A stretch of 7,719 nt of DNA from Nonomuraea sp. (GTDB lineage Bacteria > Actinomycetota > Actinomycetes > Streptosporangiales > Streptosporangiaceae), in NCBI GenBank assembly GCA_013362835.1, contig JABFVJ010000253.1, positions 1 through 7,719 of the forward strand, given 5' to 3'. Below the pieces are notes generated by a model. It saw only the letters and a program-made list of their open reading frames with translations. It was not told where the DNA came from and did not search any database. The position numbers and the translations under genes were made by a program. Shown here in pieces: positions 1 to 5,736 of the stretch. Within the stretch, counting starts at the first letter, position 1; every line of letters starts with the position of its first letter.

Positions 1-89
1 TCCGCCACCACCCCACGCTCACCGGCTCCTACGAAACCGCCCGCAAGCAGGCCGGCGAACACGCCCGCCACATCGCCAGAACCTTCTAG
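1..89 (+). CDS. 3' end of an unidentified protein (partial)
   Basis: An open frame enters from the left edge (first complete codon at base 3) and stops at TAG 87-89, giving 28 visible C-terminal residues that end in ARHIARTF. The fragment is hydrophilic, with several Arg, His and Lys residues, and is probably helical. It contains no motif I recognise, so no function is given. It is taken as coding because the stop is followed by a convergent gene with a hairpin in between, and because the residue composition looks like an ordinary soluble C-terminal helix. The evidence is thin because only 87 bases are visible. Confidence 0.45.
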   Translation, partial: RHHPTLTGSYETARKQAGEHARHIARTF

Positions 90-127
90 CGATCCCCATA
101 GAGCCCAGGCGGGTGACGAGGGGGCGT

Positions 128-150
128 CCTGAGAATCCGCCGGGCTCAGG
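128..150. terminator. Candidate hairpin terminator between convergent genes
   Basis: A perfect 6-bp inverted repeat, CCTGAG (128-133) and CTCAGG (145-150), encloses a nested CCG/CGG mini-stem (137-139 and 141-143). It lies 39 bases after the TAG of the left partial gene and includes the TGA of the minus-strand gene, so it could serve both transcripts. No T-run follows on either strand. Actinobacterial terminators often lack one, so the call rests on position and symmetry only. Confidence 0.35.
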
Positions 151-1321
151 GGGACGGGGTCCAGCGGGGGCCGGACGGTGTGTCCTCCACGACCACACCG
201 CCGCGTTCCAGCGCCGCGCGCAGCGCGTCGGCGATCTCGTAGCGGCCCGCGCCGCGTAGCTCGGCGCGCAGGCGGAGCAGGGGCTCGACCAGGGGGCGCA
301 GGTGGGCGGTGGCGGCGGCCTCGCCGAGTTTGGCGATCAGCAGGCGCATCAGCTCCCTGGCCTGGCCGGCGCCGCCGGCGTCCTCCTCGGTGTCGGCGCC
401 CCACTTGACGATCTCCGCCTCCAGGTCGAGCACGAGCTGCGCCGCCGCCACCATGTCGGGCTTGGCCACCGCCGCCCTGAACTGCTCCTCGCAGGACTGG
501 ACGGCCTCCTCCAGGGTGATCGTGGCGGCTGGGGCCTCGGCGGGGACCGGCGGCGGCGGGACCGTGCCGGGGGTGCCGCCCTCGGCCAGGCGGCGGAGCT
601 CGGCCAGGTCCGTACGCGTCCCGCTCGGCAGCACCGTAGCCGAGCCCGCGCGCCGTACGGTCAGCCCGCCCCGGCCGGCCACCCGCACCTCCTCGGTCTC
701 CAGGTCGACGACGAGCGCGGTGTGCTCGTCGAGGCCCAGGACGGCGGTGCCGGGCGGCAGCTCACGTTCCATCCTGGACAGCCGCCGCTCCCCCAGGTAG
801 CAGTAGCGGGTGTCGTGGGTGCCGCCTTCGGCGTTGTCGAAGTGCGGGATCAGCACGGCCCGCAGGCCCAGCGTCTCCAGCAGGTCGACGCCCTCGCGCC
901 AGTGGGGGTCGGCGCCGACCTTGTAGATCTCGTAGACGGGCACGGTGGCCAGGCCCGCGGTGCAGGCGGCGGCCGAGGCGAGCACGGTCACGCCCTCGCG
1001 GGAGCGCACCCGGGCGCGCAGGTCGCCCGCCACGCCCGAGGCGGCCCACCGCTCCAGCGCGTACGTGGGGCTTCCCGGCCCTGAGAACACCCAGTCGGCC
1101 CCGGTGACGCCCGCGGCCACCTCGACCTCCAGGCCGACGCTACGGGCGAAGTAGCGGCAGGCACGGGAGGAGATGTCGGCGGCGTTCTCCTGGAAGGCGT
1201 AGGGGGTGTCGAGCAGCACGGCCCGCGCGCCGGCCCGCAGCCCCCGCGCCACGGCCCGGTGGACCTCGACCATGGTCGGGCTCGTCTCCCCCGACCCCAT
1301 CAGCACCAGCGAACCTGGCAT
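146..1321 (-). CDS. Cyanophycinase-like (S51 / type 1 GATase-like) protein with a CysRS-like C-terminal tail
   Basis: This 391-residue protein has two parts. Residues 1-250 resemble the cyanophycinase / peptidase S51 class of the flavodoxin-like amidotransferase fold. The strand-loop start is LVLMGSGETSPTM (5-17), a GPGSPTYAL loop lies at 81-89, the nucleophile-elbow position is ASAAAC with Ser116, PHFDN is at 159-163, and GLDEHTAL at 196-203 matches the cyanophycinase GIDE-TAL signature. The elbow glycines of the usual GxSAG are replaced by Leu/Ala, so hydrolase activity is plausible but unproven. A Pro-rich linker (about 250-267) leads to a helical region, and residues 355-387 (ADALRAALE...VEDTPSGPRW) closely resemble the end of cysteinyl-tRNA synthetase. 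No class I synthetase HIGH or KMSKS motif is present, so it is not a synthetase. ATG at 1321 is chosen because a GAGAGG-type ribosome site (1331-1336) sits nine bases upstream and the family fold begins here; a 39-codon upstream extension to 1438 looks non-coding. Substrate unknown. It is divergent from the gene at about 1424. Confidence 0.82.
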   Translation of the reverse strand: MPGSLVLMGSGETSPTMVEVHRAVARGLRAGARAVLLDTPYAFQENAADISSRACRYFARSVGLEVEVAAGVTGADWVFSGPGSPTYALERWAASGVAGDLRARVRSREGVTVLASAAACTAGLATVPVYEIYKVGADPHWREGVDLLETLGLRAVLIPHFDNAEGGTHDTRYCYLGERRLSRMERELPPGTAVLGLDEHTALVVDLETEEVRVAGRGGLTVRRAGSATVLPSGTRTDLAELRRLAEGGTPGTVPPPPVPAEAPAATITLEEAVQSCEEQFRAAVAKPDMVAAAQLVLDLEAEIVKWGADTEEDAGGAGQARELMRLLIAKLGEAAATAHLRPLVEPLLRLRAELRGAGRYEIADALRAALERGGVVVEDTPSGPRWTPSP

Positions 1322-1423
1322 GACTGTCGGCCTCTCTCTCGCGCCGCCGCACGCAGCCGATCCCCGGCGCGTACGACTGCACAGGGAACGCACTTGCATG
1401 TGATTGGCAGTAAGTTGTTGACG

Positions 1424-1873
1424 GTGACAGGAGGACACGTCGTCTCGGTCGAGACGCTCATGCTACGGGTGGGCGCCGGCGATCGCTGGCTCTGCCGGCG
1501 CGCCCTCACCCGCCCCAGGCCCGGCGAGACCCCCGACGAGGCCGCGCGGCGGCTCAGCGGGGTACGCGCCGATGACCCGCACACCATCTTGCACTCCACG
1601 AGCTGGCGGCACGAGCCCGGCGGGCGGATCGTCCTGACCTATGCGGTCTGCCCCGATCCGTCGCCGTGGCTGCCCGCCGCCGAGGTGCCCGACCTGGAGA
1701 TCGCGCGCGGCACGGCGCCCGCGACGCCGTCACCTGACCGTGTCGCCGTGTCCAACGTGATCGCGCACGCCGTCAGGCACCTGGCCTTCCTCATGGCCGA
1801 GGACCCGGTCGTGTCGCGCGCCCTGGCCGCCCACCCGCGCGTCGCCGCCGTGCTGGCGCCTGCCCGCGTGTGA
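1424..1873 (+). CDS. Conserved actinobacterial hypothetical protein
   Basis: A soluble protein of about 149 residues with no signal peptide or membrane segment. Residues 13-28 form a hydrophobic/basic strand (LRVGAGDRWLCRRAL). PGETPDEAARRL (33-44) is followed by a probable beta hairpin (HSTSWRHEPGGRIVLTYAV, 57-75), and the C-terminal third is helical (AHAVRHLAFLMAEDPVVSRAL). The pattern faintly recalls Nudix proteins (PGE...EAA, then SWR...VLTY), but the catalytic REUXEE glutamates are absent, so I would not call it a Nudix hydrolase. It looks like a small actinobacterial family of unknown function. The start is uncertain: in-frame GTG codons lie at 1400 and 1424, TTG at 1415 and 1418, and ATG at 1460. 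The best Shine-Dalgarno-like string, AGGAGG (1429-1434), fits none of them well. GTG 1424 is a compromise that keeps the residues up to MLRVG. Its last 47 codons overlap the antisense end of the acyltransferase gene. Confidence 0.7.
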   Translation: MTGGHVVSVETLMLRVGAGDRWLCRRALTRPRPGETPDEAARRLSGVRADDPHTILHSTSWRHEPGGRIVLTYAVCPDPSPWLPAAEVPDLEIARGTAPATPSPDRVAVSNVIAHAVRHLAFLMAEDPVVSRALAAHPRVAAVLAPARV

Positions 1874-3028
1874 GACGCGGCGGCCGAGGGCCTGCATCGG
1901 GCGTTCGACATAGCGGTAGGCGAGGGCGCTGACGGCGAGGATCACGGCCAGGGCCAGCCCGGCCATGGCGAGCTGACGCGGCAGCGGCGACCACCGCAGG
2001 TCGCCGCTGATCTCCACGAAGTACTTCAGCAGCGGGTGGTGCACCAGGTAGAGCGAGTAGCTGATCAGCCCGAGCCAGGTGAGCACGCGGGGCAGCCGCC
2101 GCCCGCGCAGCGCCATCCCGCCCGCGAACGTCGCCGCGGCCAGCACGATCGTGGTCAGCCACACGTCGGCCTCCACCCACCACCAGCCGCTCTCGATCGC
2201 CCACAGCGGCGCCACCGCCACCAGCGCCGCCGTCACCGCCACCGGCCACAACCCGCCGCGCCCGCGCTCCCACCGGTGGATCGCGGTGCCGGCGAACATC
2301 ACCGCGACCACGGCCGCGCCGAGCCACGGCACCCGGCTGCCGAGCAGCAGCAACGCCAGCGCCATCAGGCCGAGCGCGCACGCCGCCGTCCTGCGGAACC
2401 AGCCGGCGACCACGCAGGCGAGCCCGGCCGCGAACACCGCGCACGACGCGTACGCGGGCCAGCCGCCCGTCAGCAGCGCCCCCGAGACCACGAGCCCCAC
2501 CAGCACCGACGCGCCCGCGAACAGCATCGAGACGAGCCCGCTGCGCGCGTGCGCCCCGACCGCGAACAGCGCCGTGACCAGCAGGTAGAACACCATCTCG
2601 TACGACAGCGTCCACATCGTGTCGGCCACCCCGCCCACGCTCACCACGTCGAGCAGCATGGTCGCGTGGGCCGCCACCGCGCTCCCGTCACGCGGCACGC
2701 CCTCGCGCACCGGCACCCACCAGGACACGGCCAGCACGAGCACGATCACGGCCAGGTAGAGCGGGTAGAGGCGGAAGGCCCGGCTGGTCCAGAACGCCCT
2801 CATGTCGCCGTGGCGTTCCAGGGAGGTCGGGATGATGTAGCCGCTGACCAGGAAGAACACCAGGATGCCGTAGACGCCGAGGCTGAACCAGTAGGGGCGC
2901 AGCGCGGGCAGGAACCAGGGCAGCAGGTGTTCGGCCACGACCGCGAGCGCCCCGATGCCGCGCAGCGCGTCGAGCCAGGCGAGCCTGGGGGCGGCCGGGG
3001 TCACGGCGGCGATCGACACCCGCCCCAA
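1730..3028 (-). CDS. Acyltransferase-3 family integral membrane protein (OafA/YrhL-like)
   Basis: This 432-residue polytopic membrane protein has about 10-12 hydrophobic segments. The N-terminal signature WLDALRGIGALAVVAEH (18-34) contains the RG and the conserved His34 of the acyltransferase-3 family, and FFLVSGYII followed by FWTSRAFRLYPLYL matches the next conserved blocks. Near the end, LGLISYSLYLVHHPLL and YRYVERPMQALGRR are the usual closing motifs. Members transfer acyl groups, commonly acetyl, from the cytoplasm to extracytoplasmic glycans or to secondary metabolites; the acceptor here cannot be told. About 47 residues beyond the normal family end are Gly/Arg/His-rich and lie antisense to the neighbouring gene, so they are probably just late termination. 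The longest frame starts at TTG 3028; GTG 3019 or GTG 3004 are equally possible, as none has a clear ribosome site. It begins 15 bases after the upstream cation transporter stop on the same strand, so co-transcription is possible. Confidence 0.87.
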   Translation of the reverse strand: MGRVSIAAVTPAAPRLAWLDALRGIGALAVVAEHLLPWFLPALRPYWFSLGVYGILVFFLVSGYIIPTSLERHGDMRAFWTSRAFRLYPLYLAVIVLVLAVSWWVPVREGVPRDGSAVAAHATMLLDVVSVGGVADTMWTLSYEMVFYLLVTALFAVGAHARSGLVSMLFAGASVLVGLVVSGALLTGGWPAYASCAVFAAGLACVVAGWFRRTAACALGLMALALLLLGSRVPWLGAAVVAVMFAGTAIHRWERGRGGLWPVAVTAALVAVAPLWAIESGWWWVEADVWLTTIVLAAATFAGGMALRGRRLPRVLTWLGLISYSLYLVHHPLLKYFVEISGDLRWSPLPRQLAMAGLALAVILAVSALAYRYVERPMQALGRRVSHAGRRQHGGDARVGGQGARHDRVLGHEEGQVPDGVRDHVGHGDTVR

Positions 3029-3043
3029 CTTACCCGCTGCGGG

Positions 3044-4117
3044 CTAGGTGATGCGGTGGGTCGCCAGGGAGGCGTGATGGTCGGCGCCGTCGGGGCCGTA
3101 CGGGTCGGTGTGCACGGTGGCGGCGCGCAGGCGGGGCAGCTCGTGGATGAGGCGGTGCTCGGCCTCGACGGACACGGCGTGCGCGTCGACGACCGACATG
3201 GCGTGGTTCACCAGGATCTCGACCTCGGCGTGCAGGGCGTGGCCGATCCAGCGCAGGCGTACCGAGCCGACGCGTTCGACGCCGCCGACGGTGGTGAGGA
3301 TGTGCTCGGCCTGGTCCACGAGGGCGGGGTCGACGGCGTCCATGAGGCGGTGGTAGATCTCGCGGGCGGCGTCGCGCAGGACGAAGCAGATGGCGACGGT
3401 GATCAGCAGGCCGACGATCGGGTCGGCGATCGGGAAGCCGAGCGCCGCGCCGCCCGCGCCGAGCAGCACGGCGAGCGAGGTGAAGCCGTCGGTCCTGGCG
3501 TGCAGGCCGTCGGCGACGAGCGCGGCCGAGCCGATCTGCCTGCCCACGGTGATGCGGTAGCGCGCCACCCATTCGTTGCCGAGGAAGCCGACGAGCGCGG
3601 CGCCGGCGACCCAGCCGAGCGCCCGGACGTCCTGGGGGTCGATGAGCCTGCGGACGGCCTCGTACCCGGCCAGGGCCGCCGAGGCGGCGATGAGCAGGAC
3701 GATGACGATGCCCGCGAGGTCCTCGGCCCTGCCGTAGCCGTAGGTGAAGCGGCGGGTGGCGGCGCGGCGGCCGAGCGAGAACGCGATGGCCAGCGGTACG
3801 GCGGTGAGCGCGTCGGCCACGTTGTGCAGCGTGTCGCCGAGCAGCGCGACCGACCCCGAGGCGACGACGATCACGGCCTGGACGGCGGCGGTGAGCACGA
3901 GGACGGCGAAGGAGACGGCGAGCACGCGCATGCCCCGGCTGCTGGACTCCAGCGCGCTGTCGGTCTTGTCGGCGCTGTCGTGACTGTGCGGCGCGAGCGC
4001 GTGCGCCACCTTGGCCGCGAAGGCCCTGAAACCCCCATGACCGTGACCGTGCCCATGACCGTGCCCATGACCGTGCCCGTGCTCATGCCCGTGACCGTGA
4101 CCGTTCTCACCCGACAT
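3044..4117 (-). CDS. Cation diffusion facilitator (zinc-type) with long N-terminal Gly-His tract
   Basis: A 357-residue CDF-family antiporter, expected to export Zn2+ (or a related divalent ion) from the cytoplasm in exchange for protons. After a cytoplasmic Gly-His tract (residues 6-28, eleven His) there are six predicted membrane segments between about 64 and 258. TM2 has SGSVALLGDTLHNVADA with His98 and Asp102, and TM5 has ADGLHARTD with His206 and Asp210. HxxxD in both helices is the arrangement of zinc-selective CDFs (known for the family). YGYGRAEDLAG (126-136) is the conserved loop before TM3. The C-terminal cytoplasmic domain carries several His residues and ends near HASLATHRIT. ATG 4117 is preferred over the in-frame GTG at 4123 because GGAGGT (4124-4129) lies six bases from the ATG but would overlap or abut the GTG. 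It is divergent from the ArsR gene 51 bases away, which is the likely regulator. Confidence 0.95.
   Translation of the reverse strand: MSGENGHGHGHEHGHGHGHGHGHGHGHGGFRAFAAKVAHALAPHSHDSADKTDSALESSSRGMRVLAVSFAVLVLTAAVQAVIVVASGSVALLGDTLHNVADALTAVPLAIAFSLGRRAATRRFTYGYGRAEDLAGIVIVLLIAASAALAGYEAVRRLIDPQDVRALGWVAGAALVGFLGNEWVARYRITVGRQIGSAALVADGLHARTDGFTSLAVLLGAGGAALGFPIADPIVGLLITVAICFVLRDAAREIYHRLMDAVDPALVDQAEHILTTVGGVERVGSVRLRWIGHALHAEVEILVNHAMSVVDAHAVSVEAEHRLIHELPRLRAATVHTDPYGPDGADHHASLATHRIT
4034..4102 (-). repeat. Gly-His codon repeat in the CDF gene
   Basis: A 69-base tract encodes alternating Gly and His (eleven His, with one Glu replacing a Gly). The DNA repeats with a 6-base unit (Gly-His) and a partial 12-base superperiod visible on the plus strand as ccatgaccgtgc copies. 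His-rich loops in CDF and ZIP proteins bind or buffer zinc; in most CDFs the main loop lies between TM4 and TM5, whereas here it is N-terminal. The short-period repeat is prone to length change by replication slippage. Confidence 0.85.
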
Positions 4118-4168
4118 GGACACACCTCCACTTGCGCACTTTGTCCGCTGTGAGCAGGATATGTAGTC
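4118..4168. promoter_or_regulatory. Shared divergent promoter/operator region for the CDF and ArsR genes
   Basis: The whole 51-base gap must hold both promoters. An imperfect inverted repeat pairs CTTGCGCAC (4131-4139) with GTGAGCAGG (4150-4158), 7 of 9 positions, with a 10-base centre. This is a plausible ArsR-family operator. On the plus strand TTGCGC (4132-4137) and CAGGAT (4155-4160), 17 bases apart, could be weak -35/-10 elements, and both fall inside the repeat arms, so a bound repressor would block them. AGGA (4156-4159) is the ribosome site for the ArsR gene and GGAGGT (4124-4129, minus) that for the CDF gene. Promoter elements are inferred by eye. Confidence 0.5.
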
Positions 4169-4525
4169 ATGTACGCACGCGACAACGCCTCAGGTGCCAA
4201 CCAGTCGCAGGAGCAACCCACTCCCGCCCAGGTGAACGCGGCCGTCGAGGCGTTCCGCCTGCTCAGCGACGCGACCCGGCTCAGGCTCATGTGGTCGCTG
4301 TCCTCGGGCGAACAGGATGTGAACTCGCTCACCCAGGCCGTCGGCGCCCCGCGCCCGTCGGTGTCGCAGCACCTGGCCAAGCTCAGGCTGGCAGGCCTGG
4401 TGGACACGCGCAGGGACGGCCGCCGAGTGCTCTACCGTGCCCGCGACTCCCATGTGCGGGCGCTCATCGCCGAGGCCCTGTTCCACGCCGATCACGAGGT
4501 GTCAGGGCTCCCCCGGCACGACTGA
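4169..4525 (+). CDS. ArsR/SmtB-family zinc-responsive repressor (CzrA-like)
   Basis: A 118-residue winged-helix repressor. The family core starts at AAVEAFRLLSDATRLRLMWSL (24-44). The recognition helix region is GAPRPSVSQHLAKLRLAGLV (59-78), and the wing is DTRRDGRRVLYRA (79-91). The last helix has Asp93, His95, His106 and His109, exactly the D-x-H-(x10)-H-x-x-H spacing of the alpha5 interhelical zinc site of CzrA/SmtB (D84, H86, H97, H100 in CzrA). There is no ELCVCDL-type cysteine motif in the alpha3 helix, so an arsenic or cadmium alpha3N sensor is unlikely. Binding of Zn2+ (or Co2+) should release the operator. ATG 4169 has AGGA nine bases upstream. It is divergent from the zinc-type CDF gene, the classic regulator-target arrangement, and its stop lies five bases from the convergent acyl-CoA dehydrogenase stop. 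Confidence 0.93.
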   Translation: MYARDNASGANQSQEQPTPAQVNAAVEAFRLLSDATRLRLMWSLSSGEQDVNSLTQAVGAPRPSVSQHLAKLRLAGLVDTRRDGRRVLYRARDSHVRALIAEALFHADHEVSGLPRHD

Positions 4526-4530
4526 CGCCG

Positions 4531-5694
4531 CTACCAGCCGATCCTGCCCTTGCCGGAGACGAGGGCACGGGCGATCACCAGGCGCTGGACGTCGTTGGTG
4601 CCCTCGCCGATCGCCATCAGCGGCGCGTCGCGGTAGAGCCGCTCGACCACGAACTCCTGCGAGTAGCCGTAGCCGCCGTGGATGCGCATGGCCTCCAGGG
4701 ACGCCTTCAGCGCCACCTCCGAGGCGAAGTACTTGGCCATCCCGGCCTCCATGTCCACCCGCTTGCCCCCGTCGGCCTGCGAGGCCGCCCAGTACGTCAG
4801 CAGCCGCGCCGCCTGGATCTCCGTCGCCAGGTCGGCGAGCTTGAGCTGGATGGCCTGGAAGTCGGCGATCGGCTGCCCGAACGCGGTGCGCTCACGGGCG
4901 TAGGAGAGCGCGGCGTCGTAGGCCGCCTGCGCGACGCCGACGGCGCGGGCGGCGATGTTGACGCGGCCGATCTCCAGCCCGCCGAGCACCTGCTGCATGC
5001 CGCGCCCCTCGACGCCGCCGAGCAGCGCGGAGACCGGCACGCGTACCCCGTCGAGCGCGACCTCGCACGTCTCGGTGCCCTTGTAGCCGAGTTTGGGCAG
5101 GTCGCGGCTGACGCCGAAGCCGGGCGACGCCGGGTCGACGAGCAGCACGGACATGCCCTTGTGGGCGGGCTCGGTGATCGAGGTCTTGACGAGCACGGGC
5201 AGCGGGTCGGCGTGGCGGGCGTTGGTGATCCACGTCTTGGTGCCGGTCACGACGTAGTGGTCGCCGTCGCGTACCGCGCGGGTCTGGATGCCCTGAAGGT
5301 CGGTGCCCGCGCCCGGCTCGGTGAGCGCGATGGCGGTACGGCGGGCGCCGGTGGCCAGGTCCTTGAGGTAGAGGCGCTTCTGCTCGTCGGTGCCGTGGCG
5401 GGCGATCATCCAGCAGGCCAGCGAGTGGGAGCCGATCGTGCCGGCCACGCCCATCCAGCCGCGCGCGATCTCCTCGAAGACCAGCGCGAAGGAGACCATG
5501 TCGGCGCCGAGGCCGCCGTACTCCTCGGGCACGGTCAGGCCGAACAGGCCCATCTGCTTCATCTTCTCGATGATCTCGGTGGGATACCTGCCGGAGTGCT
5601 CCCACTCGGTGGCCACCGGCAGGATCTCCTTCTCCACGAAGGCGCGCAGGGTCTCGCGGAAGGCCCTCTGCTCGTCGGTCAGCTCGAAATCCAT
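4531..5694 (-). CDS. Acyl-CoA dehydrogenase
   Basis: A 387-residue FAD enzyme of the acyl-CoA dehydrogenase superfamily, of usual short/medium-chain length. It introduces the alpha,beta double bond into acyl-CoA and passes electrons to ETF. The N-terminal helical domain starts FELTDEQRAFRETLRAFV. Middle-domain FAD/substrate motifs are ALTEPGAGTDL (123-133) and GTKTWITNA (151-159). The C-terminal domain has ERTAFGQPIADFQ (268-280), RIHGGYGY (337-344) and IGEGTNDVQRLVIAR (362-376). Glu364 occupies the catalytic base position of the usual YEGT motif; the residue before it is Gly rather than the common Tyr. The specific acyl-CoA cannot be determined, since branched-chain amino-acid, fatty-acid or dicarboxyl-CoA substrates all fit. 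ATG 5694 has a GAGGACTGAGG ribosome site just upstream. The ACT-domain gene ends 42 bases upstream on the same strand, so the two are probably co-transcribed. Confidence 0.95.
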   Translation of the reverse strand: MDFELTDEQRAFRETLRAFVEKEILPVATEWEHSGRYPTEIIEKMKQMGLFGLTVPEEYGGLGADMVSFALVFEEIARGWMGVAGTIGSHSLACWMIARHGTDEQKRLYLKDLATGARRTAIALTEPGAGTDLQGIQTRAVRDGDHYVVTGTKTWITNARHADPLPVLVKTSITEPAHKGMSVLLVDPASPGFGVSRDLPKLGYKGTETCEVALDGVRVPVSALLGGVEGRGMQQVLGGLEIGRVNIAARAVGVAQAAYDAALSYARERTAFGQPIADFQAIQLKLADLATEIQAARLLTYWAASQADGGKRVDMEAGMAKYFASEVALKASLEAMRIHGGYGYSQEFVVERLYRDAPLMAIGEGTNDVQRLVIARALVSGKGRIGW

Positions 5695-5736
5695 GGGCCT
5701 CAGTCCTCGGGGCGGGAGGGGCGGTCGAGGCTCACG

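Noticed and set aside
302..1084. Plus-strand open frame of 260 codons opposite the S51-like gene
   Set aside because: Repetitive Gly/Arg/Ala composition with no motif; antisense to a frame with recognisable domains.
146..1321. Cysteinyl-tRNA synthetase call
   Set aside because: Only the C-terminal tail resembles the synthetase; HIGH and KMSKS motifs and the Rossmann catalytic core are absent.
1322..1438. 39-codon N-terminal extension of the S51-like protein
   Set aside because: Cys/Arg-rich and unlike the family start; a ribosome site precedes ATG 1321, and the extension would overlap the divergent gene's start region.
1424..1873. Nudix hydrolase call
   Set aside because: No GX5EX7REUXEEXGU catalytic box can be found.
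4034..4102. Short regular repeats as a possible CRISPR or intergenic tandem repeat
   Set aside because: The period is 6/12 bases and in frame, encoding Gly-His within a CDF transporter.
4118..4123. GTG start two codons upstream for the CDF gene
   Set aside because: The GGAGGT ribosome site would abut this codon, whereas it is well spaced for ATG 4117.
2036..4153. Plus-strand open frame of 705 codons opposite the acyltransferase and CDF genes
   Set aside because: The product is dominated by Arg, His, Gln, Asp and Gly with no domain pattern, and it is antisense to two genes with clear family motifs. Long shadow frames are expected in GC-rich DNA.
4513..4556. CCGGCA / TGCCGG inverted repeat spanning the ArsR and dehydrogenase stops
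   Set aside because: Only 6 bp with a 32-base loop and both arms in coding sequence; too weak to call a terminator.
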